Part shown: piece after piece, positions 1 to 5,865 of the stretch | Layout of the letters: every line of letters begins with the position of its first letter | Numbering within the stretch: position 1 is the stretch's first letter | Assembly: GCA_019136325.1 (NCBI GenBank) | Contig: JAGVUJ010000146.1 | Span: forward strand, 1 to 5,865 | DNA length: 5,865 nucleotides | Direction of reading: 5' to 3' | From: Deltaproteobacteria bacterium | Lineage (GTDB): Bacteria; Desulfobacterota; Syntrophia; Syntrophales; Smithellaceae | Program-made: the position numbers and the translations under genes | Notes under the pieces: generated by a model | What the model saw: only the letters and a program-made list of their open reading frames with translations | What the model was told of the DNA's origin: nothing | Databases searched by the model: none

Positions 1-1116
1 CTCGTGGAAGGCGTCTCCGGACTCGAAACCATAAAGATGCTGGGCGCGGAAGGTCAAATCCAGAGAGCCTGGGAAGAAGCCGTCAGTTACATCTCCAAAT
101 GGGGCAACAAATCACGCTTGATTTCATCTTCCGTTCAGGATGTTTCGTACTTTATATCCAACCTGATGACGGTTGCCGTCGTTGTGGTCGGCGTTTATAT
201 GATCACGGACGGCAAACTGACGTCAGGCGGTCTTGTTGCCCTGGTCATTCTGTCTCGTCAGGTCATTGCGCCGATGGCACAGGTCGTGAACCTCGCCACC
301 AGATATCATCATGTCAAAGAGGCCTTGAAGACGCTCGATGAAATCATGAATCTTCCCGTTGAAAGGCCCGCGGGTAAAACATTTCTGCCGAGAAAACGCT
401 TCGATGGCGTCATCGGTTTGAAGAACCTTACGTTTTCCTATCCGGGCCAAAGCACACAAGTGCTCAATAATATCACCCTGGAAATTTCCGCCGGAGAAAA
501 AGTGGGCATTATCGGACCGGTCGGATCCGGCAAAACGACGCTGGGCAAATTGATACTGGGCTTGTACGAACCGATCAGCGGCATGGTGACCATGGACGGC
601 ACGGATATCCGGCAGATTGATCCGGCTGAATTGCGGCATTTCCTGGGTTACGTCCCGCAGGATATCACCCTTTTCCGGGGAACGGTCAGGGATAATATAA
701 CAATGGGAGTTTCTGAAATTGATGATCAGAACGTTTTTCTCGCCGCGGAAATGGCCGGCGTAACCGAGTTTGTGAAGAAACATCCCTCCGGGTTCGATAT
801 GATGGTAGAGGAATTTGGCCGCGGACTTTCCGGCGGACAGAGACAAAGCGTAGCGATGGCCCGGGCTCTTCTGCTTGATCCACCTGTACTGGTGTTGGAT
901 GAGCCCACAAGCAATATGGACAACCGGTCGGAAATCAGATTAAAAAACTATCTTGAAAAAGCGGTCAAAGAAAAGACGGTTGTATTGATTACGCATCGCG
1001 CATCGCTTCTGAATATGGTGAATCGCCTGATCGTCATCGATAACGGGTCTATCGTTGCCGACGGTCCGAAAGATTTTGTCCTTGAAGCCATGAGAAAAGG
1101 CCAGTTAAATTTATAG
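1..1116 (+). CDS. Type I secretion ABC transporter, permease/ATPase (5' partial)
   Basis: C-terminal half of an inner-membrane exporter that uses ATP to drive an unfolded protein through a HlyD adaptor and an outer-membrane channel. The frame is open from base 1 and the GTG at 4 is an internal codon, so the N-terminus is missing. Numbering from that GTG, residues about 50-70 and 75-95 are hydrophobic and fit the last two membrane helices. The nucleotide-binding domain follows from about 135. Walker A is GPVGSGKT (171-178, bases 514-537), the Q-loop Gln is 219, the signature LSGGQ is 275-279, Walker B ends LVLDE with catalytic Glu300, the D-loop is SNMD, and the H-loop His is 331. All catalytic motifs are intact. 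Family members have about 700 residues, often with a C39-like N-terminal domain, so roughly half is absent here. It ends 15 bp before the adaptor gene, so the two are probably one operon. The LapB/HlyB-type assignment is confident from motifs and context; the exact subfamily is inferred. Confidence 0.95.
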   Translation, partial: LVEGVSGLETIKMLGAEGQIQRAWEEAVSYISKWGNKSRLISSSVQDVSYFISNLMTVAVVVVGVYMITDGKLTSGGLVALVILSRQVIAPMAQVVNLATRYHHVKEALKTLDEIMNLPVERPAGKTFLPRKRFDGVIGLKNLTFSYPGQSTQVLNNITLEISAGEKVGIIGPVGSGKTTLGKLILGLYEPISGMVTMDGTDIRQIDPAELRHFLGYVPQDITLFRGTVRDNITMGVSEIDDQNVFLAAEMAGVTEFVKKHPSGFDMMVEEFGRGLSGGQRQSVAMARALLLDPPVLVLDEPTSNMDNRSEIRLKNYLEKAVKEKTVVLITHRASLLNMVNRLIVIDNGSIVADGPKDFVLEAMRKGQLNL

Positions 1117-1118
1117 CC

Positions 1119-1124
1119 GGGAGG
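1119..1124 (+). promoter_or_regulatory. Ribosome binding site of the HlyD gene
   Basis: GGGAGG lies 7 bases before the TTG at 1132, an ideal Shine-Dalgarno spacing. It supports the TTG as the true start over the first in-frame ATG (codon 31), which would remove a charged cytosolic tail. Confidence 0.75.
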
Positions 1125-1131
1125 CTTTCGT

Positions 1132-2574
1132 TTGAAAAAACTGTTTGAATATCTCAGGAACAATGAATTTTTCCAGACGCTCAGGAATCTTCCTGACACG
1201 GATAAAATTGATTTGAAGCAAATGAAAAACAACGTCAAATTCAATCAGTTGTTTCGCCGTCTGCCTGAAGACGATACGGATTTTTCCACGGATATCCGGG
1301 CAACCATCCTTGCTCAAACTCCTCAGGGAGGAAGATTGATCATCTGGGCCACCCTGATACTGCTGATGATTTTTTTAATCTGGGCCTCTTTCTCTGAATT
1401 AGAGGAAGTAACCCGGGGAGAAGGCAAAGTGGTGCCATCCAGCCATGTCCAAATGGTGCAGAATCTTGAAGGAGGAATCATTTCGGAAATCCTGGTGAAT
1501 GCCGGCGATAAAGTCAAGAAAGACCAATTGCTGCTTAGAATGGATGAAACCCGTTTTGCATCCTCTTTTGAGGAAAACCGCGCTAAATATCTCTCCGACA
1601 AGGCCAAAGCGGCCCGCCTGAGAGCAGAGGCATCCGGCACGGCTCTGATGATCCCCGCCGATGTCGAACGAGAACGACCGGATATTGCCGCCCGAGAACG
1701 CCAGTTGTATAATACGCGAAGAATGGAGCTCGGCTCCAGCACGGAAATAAAACGTCAGCAGATCAGCCAGCGAACTCAGGAAATCAAAGAACTGGAAGCA
1801 AAGCTCGTTGAACTGCAGCGGACGTACTCTCTGCTTCAAAAAGAAATCAGTATGATCAAACCCCTCGTCAACAAAGGCGCGGCTTCCGATGTCGAGGTTC
1901 TGCAACTTGAACGTCAGGCAAGCCAATTGGAAGGGGAAATTGACCGTGTTCGCCATGCCATCCCCGCGGCTCAGTCTAAACTCCAGGAAAGCCAGGTGGC
2001 TCTGCGGGAACTCAGCCTGAATTACCGGAACAAATCAAATGTGGAATCGAATGAGGTGCTGCGGGAGCTCGATGAAAGCGCCAGTTCTTCTCTCGCCCTG
2101 AAGGACAGGCTGGATCGAACAGCCGTCCGTTCTCCCGTCGACGGCATCGTCAATCGCGTCATGGTAAAGACCGTTGGCGGTGTTGTCCAGCCGGGAATGG
2201 ATCTTGTGGAAATTGTTCCCATGAATACCAATCTGGTTATCGAGGCAAAAATCAAACCGTCCGACATCGCCTTTCTCCGGCCCGGTCAGAAAGCCACGAT
2301 CAAATTCACGGCTTATGATTACACGATCTACGGGGCTCTTAAAGCCCACCTGGAGCATGTGGGTGCGGACAGCATTACCGACGACAAAGGAAACAGCTAT
2401 TTTCTCGTCAGATTGGTAACCGATAAAAGTTATTTAGGCACAAAGAATCATCCGTTGCCGATTATGCCCGGTATGATTACAACAGTGGAAATTCTCACCG
2501 GGAAGAAAACCGTACTTTCCTACATCCTGAAACCTGTCCTGAAAGCGCGCAGTGTAGCCCTGAGAGAGCGTTAA
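1132..2574 (+). CDS. HlyD-family type I secretion periplasmic adaptor (membrane fusion protein)
   Basis: Complete 480-residue adaptor linking the ABC exporter to a TolC-like outer-membrane channel. The TTG start is chosen for its strong ribosome binding site. Residues 1-68 form a long charged cytosolic tail, followed by one membrane helix at about 69-87 (rich in Ile, Leu and Trp). The first half of the barrel-sandwich (lipoyl-like) domain is about 98-139, including NLEGGIISEILVNAGDKVKK. A long helical, Glu/Gln/Arg-rich coiled-coil hairpin spans about 145-325. The second sandwich half is about 329-362 (TAVRSPVDGIVNRVMV, then GGVVQPGMDLVEIVP), and a beta-barrel region follows at about 366-455, ending PIMPGMITTVEILTGKKT, which matches the HlyD-family C-terminal signature. 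Length and order are typical of LapC/HlyD/PrtE proteins. The cytosolic tail contains an apparent internal duplication, reported as a finding. It sits 15 bp after the ABC gene, implying translation from one message. The likely substrate is the RTX protein encoded convergently at 3339-5865; this is inferred from proximity. Confidence 0.95.
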   Translation: MKKLFEYLRNNEFFQTLRNLPDTDKIDLKQMKNNVKFNQLFRRLPEDDTDFSTDIRATILAQTPQGGRLIIWATLILLMIFLIWASFSELEEVTRGEGKVVPSSHVQMVQNLEGGIISEILVNAGDKVKKDQLLLRMDETRFASSFEENRAKYLSDKAKAARLRAEASGTALMIPADVERERPDIAARERQLYNTRRMELGSSTEIKRQQISQRTQEIKELEAKLVELQRTYSLLQKEISMIKPLVNKGAASDVEVLQLERQASQLEGEIDRVRHAIPAAQSKLQESQVALRELSLNYRNKSNVESNEVLRELDESASSSLALKDRLDRTAVRSPVDGIVNRVMVKTVGGVVQPGMDLVEIVPMNTNLVIEAKIKPSDIAFLRPGQKATIKFTAYDYTIYGALKAHLEHVGADSITDDKGNSYFLVRLVTDKSYLGTKNHPLPIMPGMITTVEILTGKKTVLSYILKPVLKARSVALRER

Positions 2575-2591
2575 ATAAATGATGTGTTTTT

Positions 2592-2620
2592 TTGATCTTA
2601 CCTTGCCTTTGCGATATCAA
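2592..2620 (+). promoter_or_regulatory. Possible weak sigma-70-type promoter before the LuxR-type gene
   Basis: In the 62-bp gap after the HlyD gene, TTGATC (2592-2597) and TATCAA (2615-2620) each match 4 of 6 consensus bases and are 17 bases apart. This would give the regulator its own transcript, starting very close to its ATG. The match is weak in an AT-rich gap and could be chance; readthrough from the secretion operon is equally possible. Confidence 0.2.
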
Positions 2621-2636
2621 CTAATAAAATAACTAT

Positions 2637-3275
2637 ATGGCTATCCTATTAAGCAGCGCAAACAGCACCGTGATTACAAGATGGGCGGAACATTTAAAGG
2701 GTCACTTCGAAACCCGGAAATCCTCCTCGCTGAATGACCTGAAAACGCTTTGCACATCGGAGAAATACGAAGCCATTTTGCTGCATAGAATGCTGATCGA
2801 TGTCTCCGCCTTTTCCGGATTACGACGCGCTGCACCATCCGCCCGGTTTTTTCTTCTTTCGGACCGCCCGAACGAAGACGAAGCTTTGTTATTTCTCAAG
2901 ATGGGGGTCGTTGGATACAGCAATACTTATATTTCGTCACCACGCCTGCTGGAAGCCTTGCGCGTTGTTACCCATGGAGGCGTGTGGTTGGGGCAAAAAG
3001 TCATTCAGCGGTTAATCACAGACACCGCAAGCAATTTTAGAAAGGACACTCATCAAGAAAATGACGTTTCCTTGTTAGCAACACTGACCAGGGCGGAACG
3101 TAACATTGCCGAACTTGTGGCCCGAGGAGAATCAAATCTGGGAATTGCAGCGGATCTCAATATAACGGAAAGAACGGTAAAGGCCCACTTGACGTCCATT
3201 TATGAAAAAACAAAAACCGGCAATAGACTGAACCTGGCCCTGCTGATCAATCTGGGTAAAAACCCCTCTGAGTAA
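2637..3275 (+). CDS. LuxR-family DNA-binding regulator with degenerate receiver domain
   Basis: 212-residue protein with the size and layout of a NarL/FixJ-type response regulator. Residues 1-125 look like a receiver fold: a beta strand at 2-6, EAILLH at 45-50, FFLLS at 71-75 and a GVVGY stretch at 90-94. The phosphorylation residues are not conserved: the N-terminal acidic pair is replaced by SSANS, the expected phospho-Asp position reads His50, and the expected Lys after GY is Thr97. Residues about 148-205 form a clear LuxR-type helix-turn-helix, starting LTRAERNIAELVARGESN and with TERTVKAHLTSIYEK in the recognition part. It therefore probably binds DNA without phosphorylation control. An in-frame TAA at 2625-2627 prevents an earlier start, and no good ribosome binding site precedes the ATG. 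It lies 62 bp after the adaptor gene on the same strand and next to the adhesin, so a role in regulating this locus is plausible but inferred. No autoinducer or other sensor domain is present. Confidence 0.88.
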   Translation: MAILLSSANSTVITRWAEHLKGHFETRKSSSLNDLKTLCTSEKYEAILLHRMLIDVSAFSGLRRAAPSARFFLLSDRPNEDEALLFLKMGVVGYSNTYISSPRLLEALRVVTHGGVWLGQKVIQRLITDTASNFRKDTHQENDVSLLATLTRAERNIAELVARGESNLGIAADLNITERTVKAHLTSIYEKTKTGNRLNLALLINLGKNPSE

Positions 3276-3290
3276 AATCACTGTTACAAA

Positions 3291-3326
3291 ATAAAGGCCG
3301 TGAAATTCACATTTCACGGCCTTTAT
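3291..3326. terminator. Bidirectional rho-independent terminator between convergent genes
   Basis: A perfect 15-bp inverted repeat (ATAAAGGCCGTGAAA and its complement) encloses a 6-base loop, TTCACA. The GC-rich core GGCCGTG is flanked by A-runs on the left and T-runs on the right, so a hairpin followed by U-rich RNA forms on either strand. It starts 15 bases after the stop codon of the LuxR-type gene and lies 12 bases past the stop of the - strand adhesin gene, so it can end both transcripts. Confidence 0.9.
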
Positions 3327-3338
3327 CGTTAAAAAGAC

Positions 3339-3626
3339 TTAGGCGTCGTGATCAACATCGACTTTGCCGAGCAGCGAATCCAGATTGGTCGCATCGGTGA
3401 TGTTGTCAAACGTAACACTGCTTATCAGGTTTCCGGCGGAATGATCCGTACTGCTGTTGTAAACCTCCAGCACGGCTTTCCCGTCGCCGTTATTATGGAA
3501 GCCCAGGTAGGACTTGGCAACCGATTCGTCGGCGACATCAAGAATGGAGGAAATATCGACTTTGTCTCCGTCTGTCTTACTGTAATCGTTGACGATATCA
3601 TTCGCCTGGGCCGTTAAAGTAAAGGT
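3339..3626 (-). other. C-terminal type I secretion target domain
   Basis: Residues 743-837 follow the last RTX unit (GGAGADTFTL) and read NDIVNDYSKTDGDKVDISSI, then LISSVTFDN, ending GKVDVDHDA. The order of ADTF, a D-x-I-x-D-Y/F turn, a G-D-x-[IVL]-D-[IL]-S strand and a hydrophobic strand near the end is the common C-terminal export region of RTX adhesins (the VCA0849-like class, by pattern recall). The ABC exporter is expected to recognise this uncleaved C-terminal signal. Confidence 0.85.
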
Positions 3627-5865
3627 ATCTGCGCCAGCGCCGCCCGCCAGGGTATTATTGCCTGAGCCACCGACGAGGATATCATTGCCGGCTCCGCCGC
3701 TGAGGATATCGTTGCCTTCCTGACCGTATACAATATCATTTCCCGCACCGGCATCAATGATATCATTTCCTCCGGTTCGTCCGCTTTCAGCAGAAAGACT
3801 GGCGTGATTGGCTTTAACGTAATCGATGATCTGCTGCTCGGTCCAGCCAAGCTGCTGGAACACCTCCCAGCCGGAACCGTCTGGTGTCGTAAGCGAATTA
3901 GCGTGCGCCAGGGCGTCTGTGTTGAGCGCGTCGCCAAAGATCATATCGTTGCCGTCTCCCGCAACAATGTTGTCATTGCCGGCTGTGTTCAGCATAATGT
4001 CACCTCCGGCCAGATGACCGATAACGGCAGTAAGCTCTTCCGCCGTGTGTATGTTGTCCGCAGAGCCAGGGGCGGCGGCCGATCCCTCGACCTTATCCAG
4101 ATAACCCAGCGCATTCGTGTCGACATTGATTCCTACCGCTTCAATCGTAAAACCGTGACTTAGGATATTATTGGCGTCGTCAGTGTACTGGCTGATATTA
4201 CTGTTCGGCGTATTCGGCGCACCATCCGAGACAAATATCACTTCGTTAACATCGGCAGACGCTAATATGTTGCTTGACGTGCCAATCCATGTATTGGCCA
4301 TCTTCAGTGCGGCTTCATAGTTTGTTGAACCGTTTGCAGAGAGTCCATTTACTGCAGCAATAGCCTGCGCCAGTGCTGTCGCATTATCAACGCCATTTGC
4401 TGTAAGATTGAATGTTCCTAAATCTTTCGCGCTATCACTGAAGCTGACAAGATGAACGCGAACATTTTCCGCTCCGCTATTATACAGATCATTCAAAGCG
4501 TCGGCCATGGAATTCTTCAAAGCCTGTAATCGTGATATGCTTCCCGTTCCAAAAGATATCGAAGTATCCATACTGCCCGATCTGTCCAGAACAAATACTA
4601 TGTTGGCGGTCGAACCTGCACCCTGGGAAACTCCGCCTGTATCGCCAACGAGAATATCGTTTCCGCCGCCGCCCGTTATTACACCGGCTAAAGGAGCGTT
4701 ATGATCGATATAATGGTCAATCGTTTGACCAGACTGATCATTGGCCGTCGTACCAACAACCAGCATATCTTCCACCGGCAGGTTGACGGTTAAAGCGCCT
4801 GTAGCCGTATCGCCGTCTCCGTCCATAATAGTGTACTTAAAGACCTCGTTCGTTCCTAATGCCGGAGTAGTCGGAGAGGTATAGGTGTAATCTCCCGTTG
4901 AGAAATTCACAGTGAGCTTACCTCCTTCGTGAGTGGATAGAGTGAGAGTCGTCGTGCCGGCATCGTAACCCGCGGATGACGTGTTGTAAACTTCATCGCT
5001 ACTGATGTTCCCGTCGCCGTTTGCATCATGGGCAATAGAGACAACTTTCAAAACACCCGGACCGTCGGCGCCGAAATCGGCGGGAACCGAACCGGCAACC
5101 AGATTGCCTGTAATCGTGCTCGGAACGATCACCGTATCCAACAGAACATCATCCAGTTGGGACATATCCGTAACAACAATGGGATCGATTTGTAGATTAT
5201 TAACTCCGTCGTAAGCAACCGGAGCCAGCGTTGAAGTCGTCGCCCCCGAACCCATGCCAAGAGCAAAGGACGTGATATCGTTATTCGCAAGAAAGGTTTC
5301 CCAACCCGCTTGCTCCGTTGCGCTGATACCGACGGAACCGTATGGTTCATTCGGCACGCCGTCGGACAGGAAGTAAGATACGTTTTGTGCTCCAGAGATT
5401 GCGCCGGAATGGCCAAAGGCCGTTTTCGCGGTCTGAATGGCAACGTCATAGTTTGTTCTTCCGCCGGCAGACAATGCGTTGATTGTATTTACGGCATCAT
5501 CGGCCGTCATCCAGGTGCTGCCCCAGGTGTTGGCTGTTTCGCTGAAAGTTACAAGCTTGACCATAACAGGCCCATTGTCTTCATACTCACCAATTAATTT
5601 TTCGAGCGAATCCTTGGCAAGGTCGAGCCTTGTCTTTCCGGCCACTCCTGAGGGATCACTCATTGATCCCGTGGTATCGAGAATAAGCATCAGGTTTGTC
5701 CCGACAACAGTGCCTGCATCGACGGTCACGCTTTGATCGCCTGCCGTCGGAATATCGTCGACGATATCCACCGTAATGGTCCCCGTTGCCGTGTTGCCGT
5801 TCGCATCGGTCACTTTATAGGTAAAGTTGTCTTTGTTCTCTTCCGTGTTCATGCCATTATCCGCA
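3339..5865 (-). CDS. Large RTX adhesin with two VWA domains, type I secreted (C-terminal part)
   Basis: C-terminal region of a secreted or surface-held adhesin of the LapA/BapA-like class. The frame stays open to the right edge; the Met at 5850-5852 is preceded by in-frame codons for Ala-Asp-Asn-Gly and sits inside a repeat module, so it is not the start. Numbering from that Met (837 residues to the stop): 1-37 end a cadherin/VCBS-like repeat (DNFTYKVTDANGNTATGTIT, then VDDIPTA); 52-245 are a first VWA domain; 246-360 are a bridging beta module with an EF-hand loop at 276-287; 394-404 hold one RTX unit; 416-617 are a second VWA domain; 615-641 and 694-742 are RTX nonapeptides split by a helical insert; 743-837 are a type I secretion C-terminal target region. 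It is acidic and rich in Asp, Asn, Gly and Thr, with no Cys in the visible part, as is usual for type I substrates that fold on calcium outside the cell. It faces the ABC/HlyD operon, its likely exporter. Full length, repeat number and any N-terminal retention module cannot be seen. Confidence 0.93.
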   Translation of the reverse strand, partial: ADNGMNTEENKDNFTYKVTDANGNTATGTITVDIVDDIPTAGDQSVTVDAGTVVGTNLMLILDTTGSMSDPSGVAGKTRLDLAKDSLEKLIGEYEDNGPVMVKLVTFSETANTWGSTWMTADDAVNTINALSAGGRTNYDVAIQTAKTAFGHSGAISGAQNVSYFLSDGVPNEPYGSVGISATEQAGWETFLANNDITSFALGMGSGATTSTLAPVAYDGVNNLQIDPIVVTDMSQLDDVLLDTVIVPSTITGNLVAGSVPADFGADGPGVLKVVSIAHDANGDGNISSDEVYNTSSAGYDAGTTTLTLSTHEGGKLTVNFSTGDYTYTSPTTPALGTNEVFKYTIMDGDGDTATGALTVNLPVEDMLVVGTTANDQSGQTIDHYIDHNAPLAGVITGGGGNDILVGDTGGVSQGAGSTANIVFVLDRSGSMDTSISFGTGSISRLQALKNSMADALNDLYNSGAENVRVHLVSFSDSAKDLGTFNLTANGVDNATALAQAIAAVNGLSANGSTNYEAALKMANTWIGTSSNILASADVNEVIFVSDGAPNTPNSNISQYTDDANNILSHGFTIEAVGINVDTNALGYLDKVEGSAAAPGSADNIHTAEELTAVIGHLAGGDIMLNTAGNDNIVAGDGNDMIFGDALNTDALAHANSLTTPDGSGWEVFQQLGWTEQQIIDYVKANHASLSAESGRTGGNDIIDAGAGNDIVYGQEGNDILSGGAGNDILVGGSGNNTLAGGAGADTFTLTAQANDIVNDYSKTDGDKVDISSILDVADESVAKSYLGFHNNGDGKAVLEVYNSSTDHSAGNLISSVTFDNITDATNLDSLLGKVDVDHDA
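3627..4007 (-). repeat. RTX nonapeptide calcium-binding block, split by a helical insert
   Basis: Two runs of G-G-x-G-x-D-x-U-x repeats. The first run (residues 616-641, bases 3930-4007) has about three units, for example TAGNDNIVAGDGNDMIFGD. The second (694-742, bases 3627-3773) has five in tandem, such as AGNDIVYGQ, EGNDILSGG and AGNDILVGG, visible at DNA level as a 27-base period with recurring GATATC at the Asp-Ile codons. RTX units form a calcium-filled beta-roll that drives folding after export. Between the runs, residues 642-693 are non-repetitive and mostly helical (GWEVFQQLGWTEQQIIDYVK), a segment I recall at the same place in other adhesins of this class. Confidence 0.92.
4002..4607 (-). 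other. VWA domain 2 of the adhesin
   Basis: Residues about 416-617. A canonical MIDAS is visible: VFVLDRSGSMD gives Asp423, Ser425 and Ser427, NGSTNYEAAL gives Thr510, and FVSDGAPN gives Asp543. The end of the fold is HTAEELTAVIGHLAGG, leading directly into the RTX block. A single RTX unit (GGGGNDILVGD, residues 394-404) precedes it, so the domain is flanked by RTX sequence on both sides. Confidence 0.88.
4773..5117 (-). other. Bridging beta module (VCBS/cadherin-like) with EF-hand loop
   Basis: Residues about 246-360 between the VWA domains. It starts STITGNLVAGSVPADFGADG and ends FKYTIMDGDGDTATGALTV, the usual beginning and end of the tandem extender repeats in type I adhesins. The stretch KLTVNFSTGDYTYTSP is the central strand pair. 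Residues 276-287 (DANGDGNISSDE) form a full EF-hand-type calcium loop inside the module. Confidence 0.7.
4992..5027 (-). other. EF-hand-type calcium-binding loop
   Basis: Residues 276-287 read DANGDGNISSDE. Loop positions 1, 3, 5 and 12 are Asp, Asn, Asp and Glu, with Gly at 6 and Ile at 8, matching the canonical EF-hand pattern D-x-[DN]-x-[DN]-G-x-I-x-x-x-E. The following residues VYNTSS do not resemble the usual exiting helix, so it may be a lone loop as in dockerin-like or thrombospondin-like sites rather than a helix-loop-helix. Confidence 0.65.
5118..5699 (-). other. VWA domain 1 of the adhesin
   Basis: Residues about 52-245 from the Met at 5852. The metal-ion-dependent adhesion site (MIDAS) is complete but slightly atypical: LILDTTGSMS gives Asp59, Thr61 and Ser63 (Thr where Ser is usual), GGRTNYD gives Thr133, and FLSDGVPN gives Asp164. 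VWA domains of this kind bind ligands through a divalent cation. The region ends with VVTDMSQLDDVLLD, a typical last helix of the fold. Confidence 0.85.

Noticed and set aside
223..846. 207-codon open frame on the - strand across the ABC gene
   Set aside because: It lies opposite intact transmembrane and ATPase motifs and shows no domain of its own.
2575..2600. Run of seven T bases after the HlyD stop, as a possible terminator
   Set aside because: No GC-rich inverted repeat precedes the T-run, so it does not look like an intrinsic terminator.
3633..3773. 27-base tandem periodicity, considered as a CRISPR-like or satellite array
   Set aside because: The period is exactly nine codons in frame and encodes RTX nonapeptides; there are no unique spacers.
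3348..4163. Open frames on the + strand opposite the RTX and VWA 2 region
   Set aside because: They mirror the biased codons of the adhesin gene, have no recognisable domain or ribosome binding site, and overlap a clear coding region.
5505..5535. Short direct repeat CCAGGTGNTG in the adhesin gene
   Set aside because: Only about 9 matching bases, coding for Asn-Thr-Trp and Ser-Thr-Trp-type residues in VWA 1; no sign of a mobile element or recombination site.
5652..5670. Perfect 7-bp inverted repeat GGGATCA/TGATCCC with a 5-base loop
   Set aside because: It lies inside the conserved MIDAS codons of VWA 1 and has no T-run; most likely a chance product of the coding sequence.

Overview
The window comes from a Gram-negative bacterium. 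It encodes parts of a type I secretion system (an inner-membrane ABC exporter and a HlyD-family periplasmic adaptor), which needs an outer membrane. Base composition looks near 50% GC and the genes are tightly packed. A proteobacterium is likely, possibly of the sulfate-reducing/syntrophic (former Deltaproteobacteria) kind, but nothing here fixes the taxon.

Layout: the left half is read on the + strand. It holds the C-terminal half of a type I secretion ABC transporter (1-1116, cut by the window edge) and, 15 bp later, the complete HlyD-type adaptor (1132-2574). After a 62-bp gap comes a small LuxR-type regulator with a degenerate receiver domain (2637-3275). A perfect 15-bp inverted repeat at 3291-3326 is a bidirectional terminator. 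The right half (3339-5865) is read on the - strand and holds the C-terminal ~840 residues of a large RTX adhesin whose N-terminus lies outside the window.

From N to C, the visible part of the adhesin is: the end of a cadherin/VCBS-like repeat, a first VWA domain, a bridging beta module with a consensus EF-hand calcium loop, one RTX nonapeptide, a second VWA domain, a split block of RTX calcium-binding nonapeptides, and a C-terminal type I secretion target domain.

The parts make functional sense together. The adhesin carries the C-terminal signature of a type I substrate, and the adjacent, convergently transcribed ABC and HlyD genes are its probable exporter. The outer-membrane TolC/LapE-like channel, and any LapD/LapG-type retention control, are not in this window. 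The LuxR-type protein is a plausible local regulator, but its target cannot be read from the sequence. No tRNA, rRNA, CRISPR array, insertion sequence or clear mobile-element border was seen. The system belongs to a known class (LapA/BapA-type type I adhesins). The most unusual details are the two VWA domains with an EF-hand between them, a duplicated motif in the adaptor's cytosolic tail, and the regulator's missing phosphorylation site.
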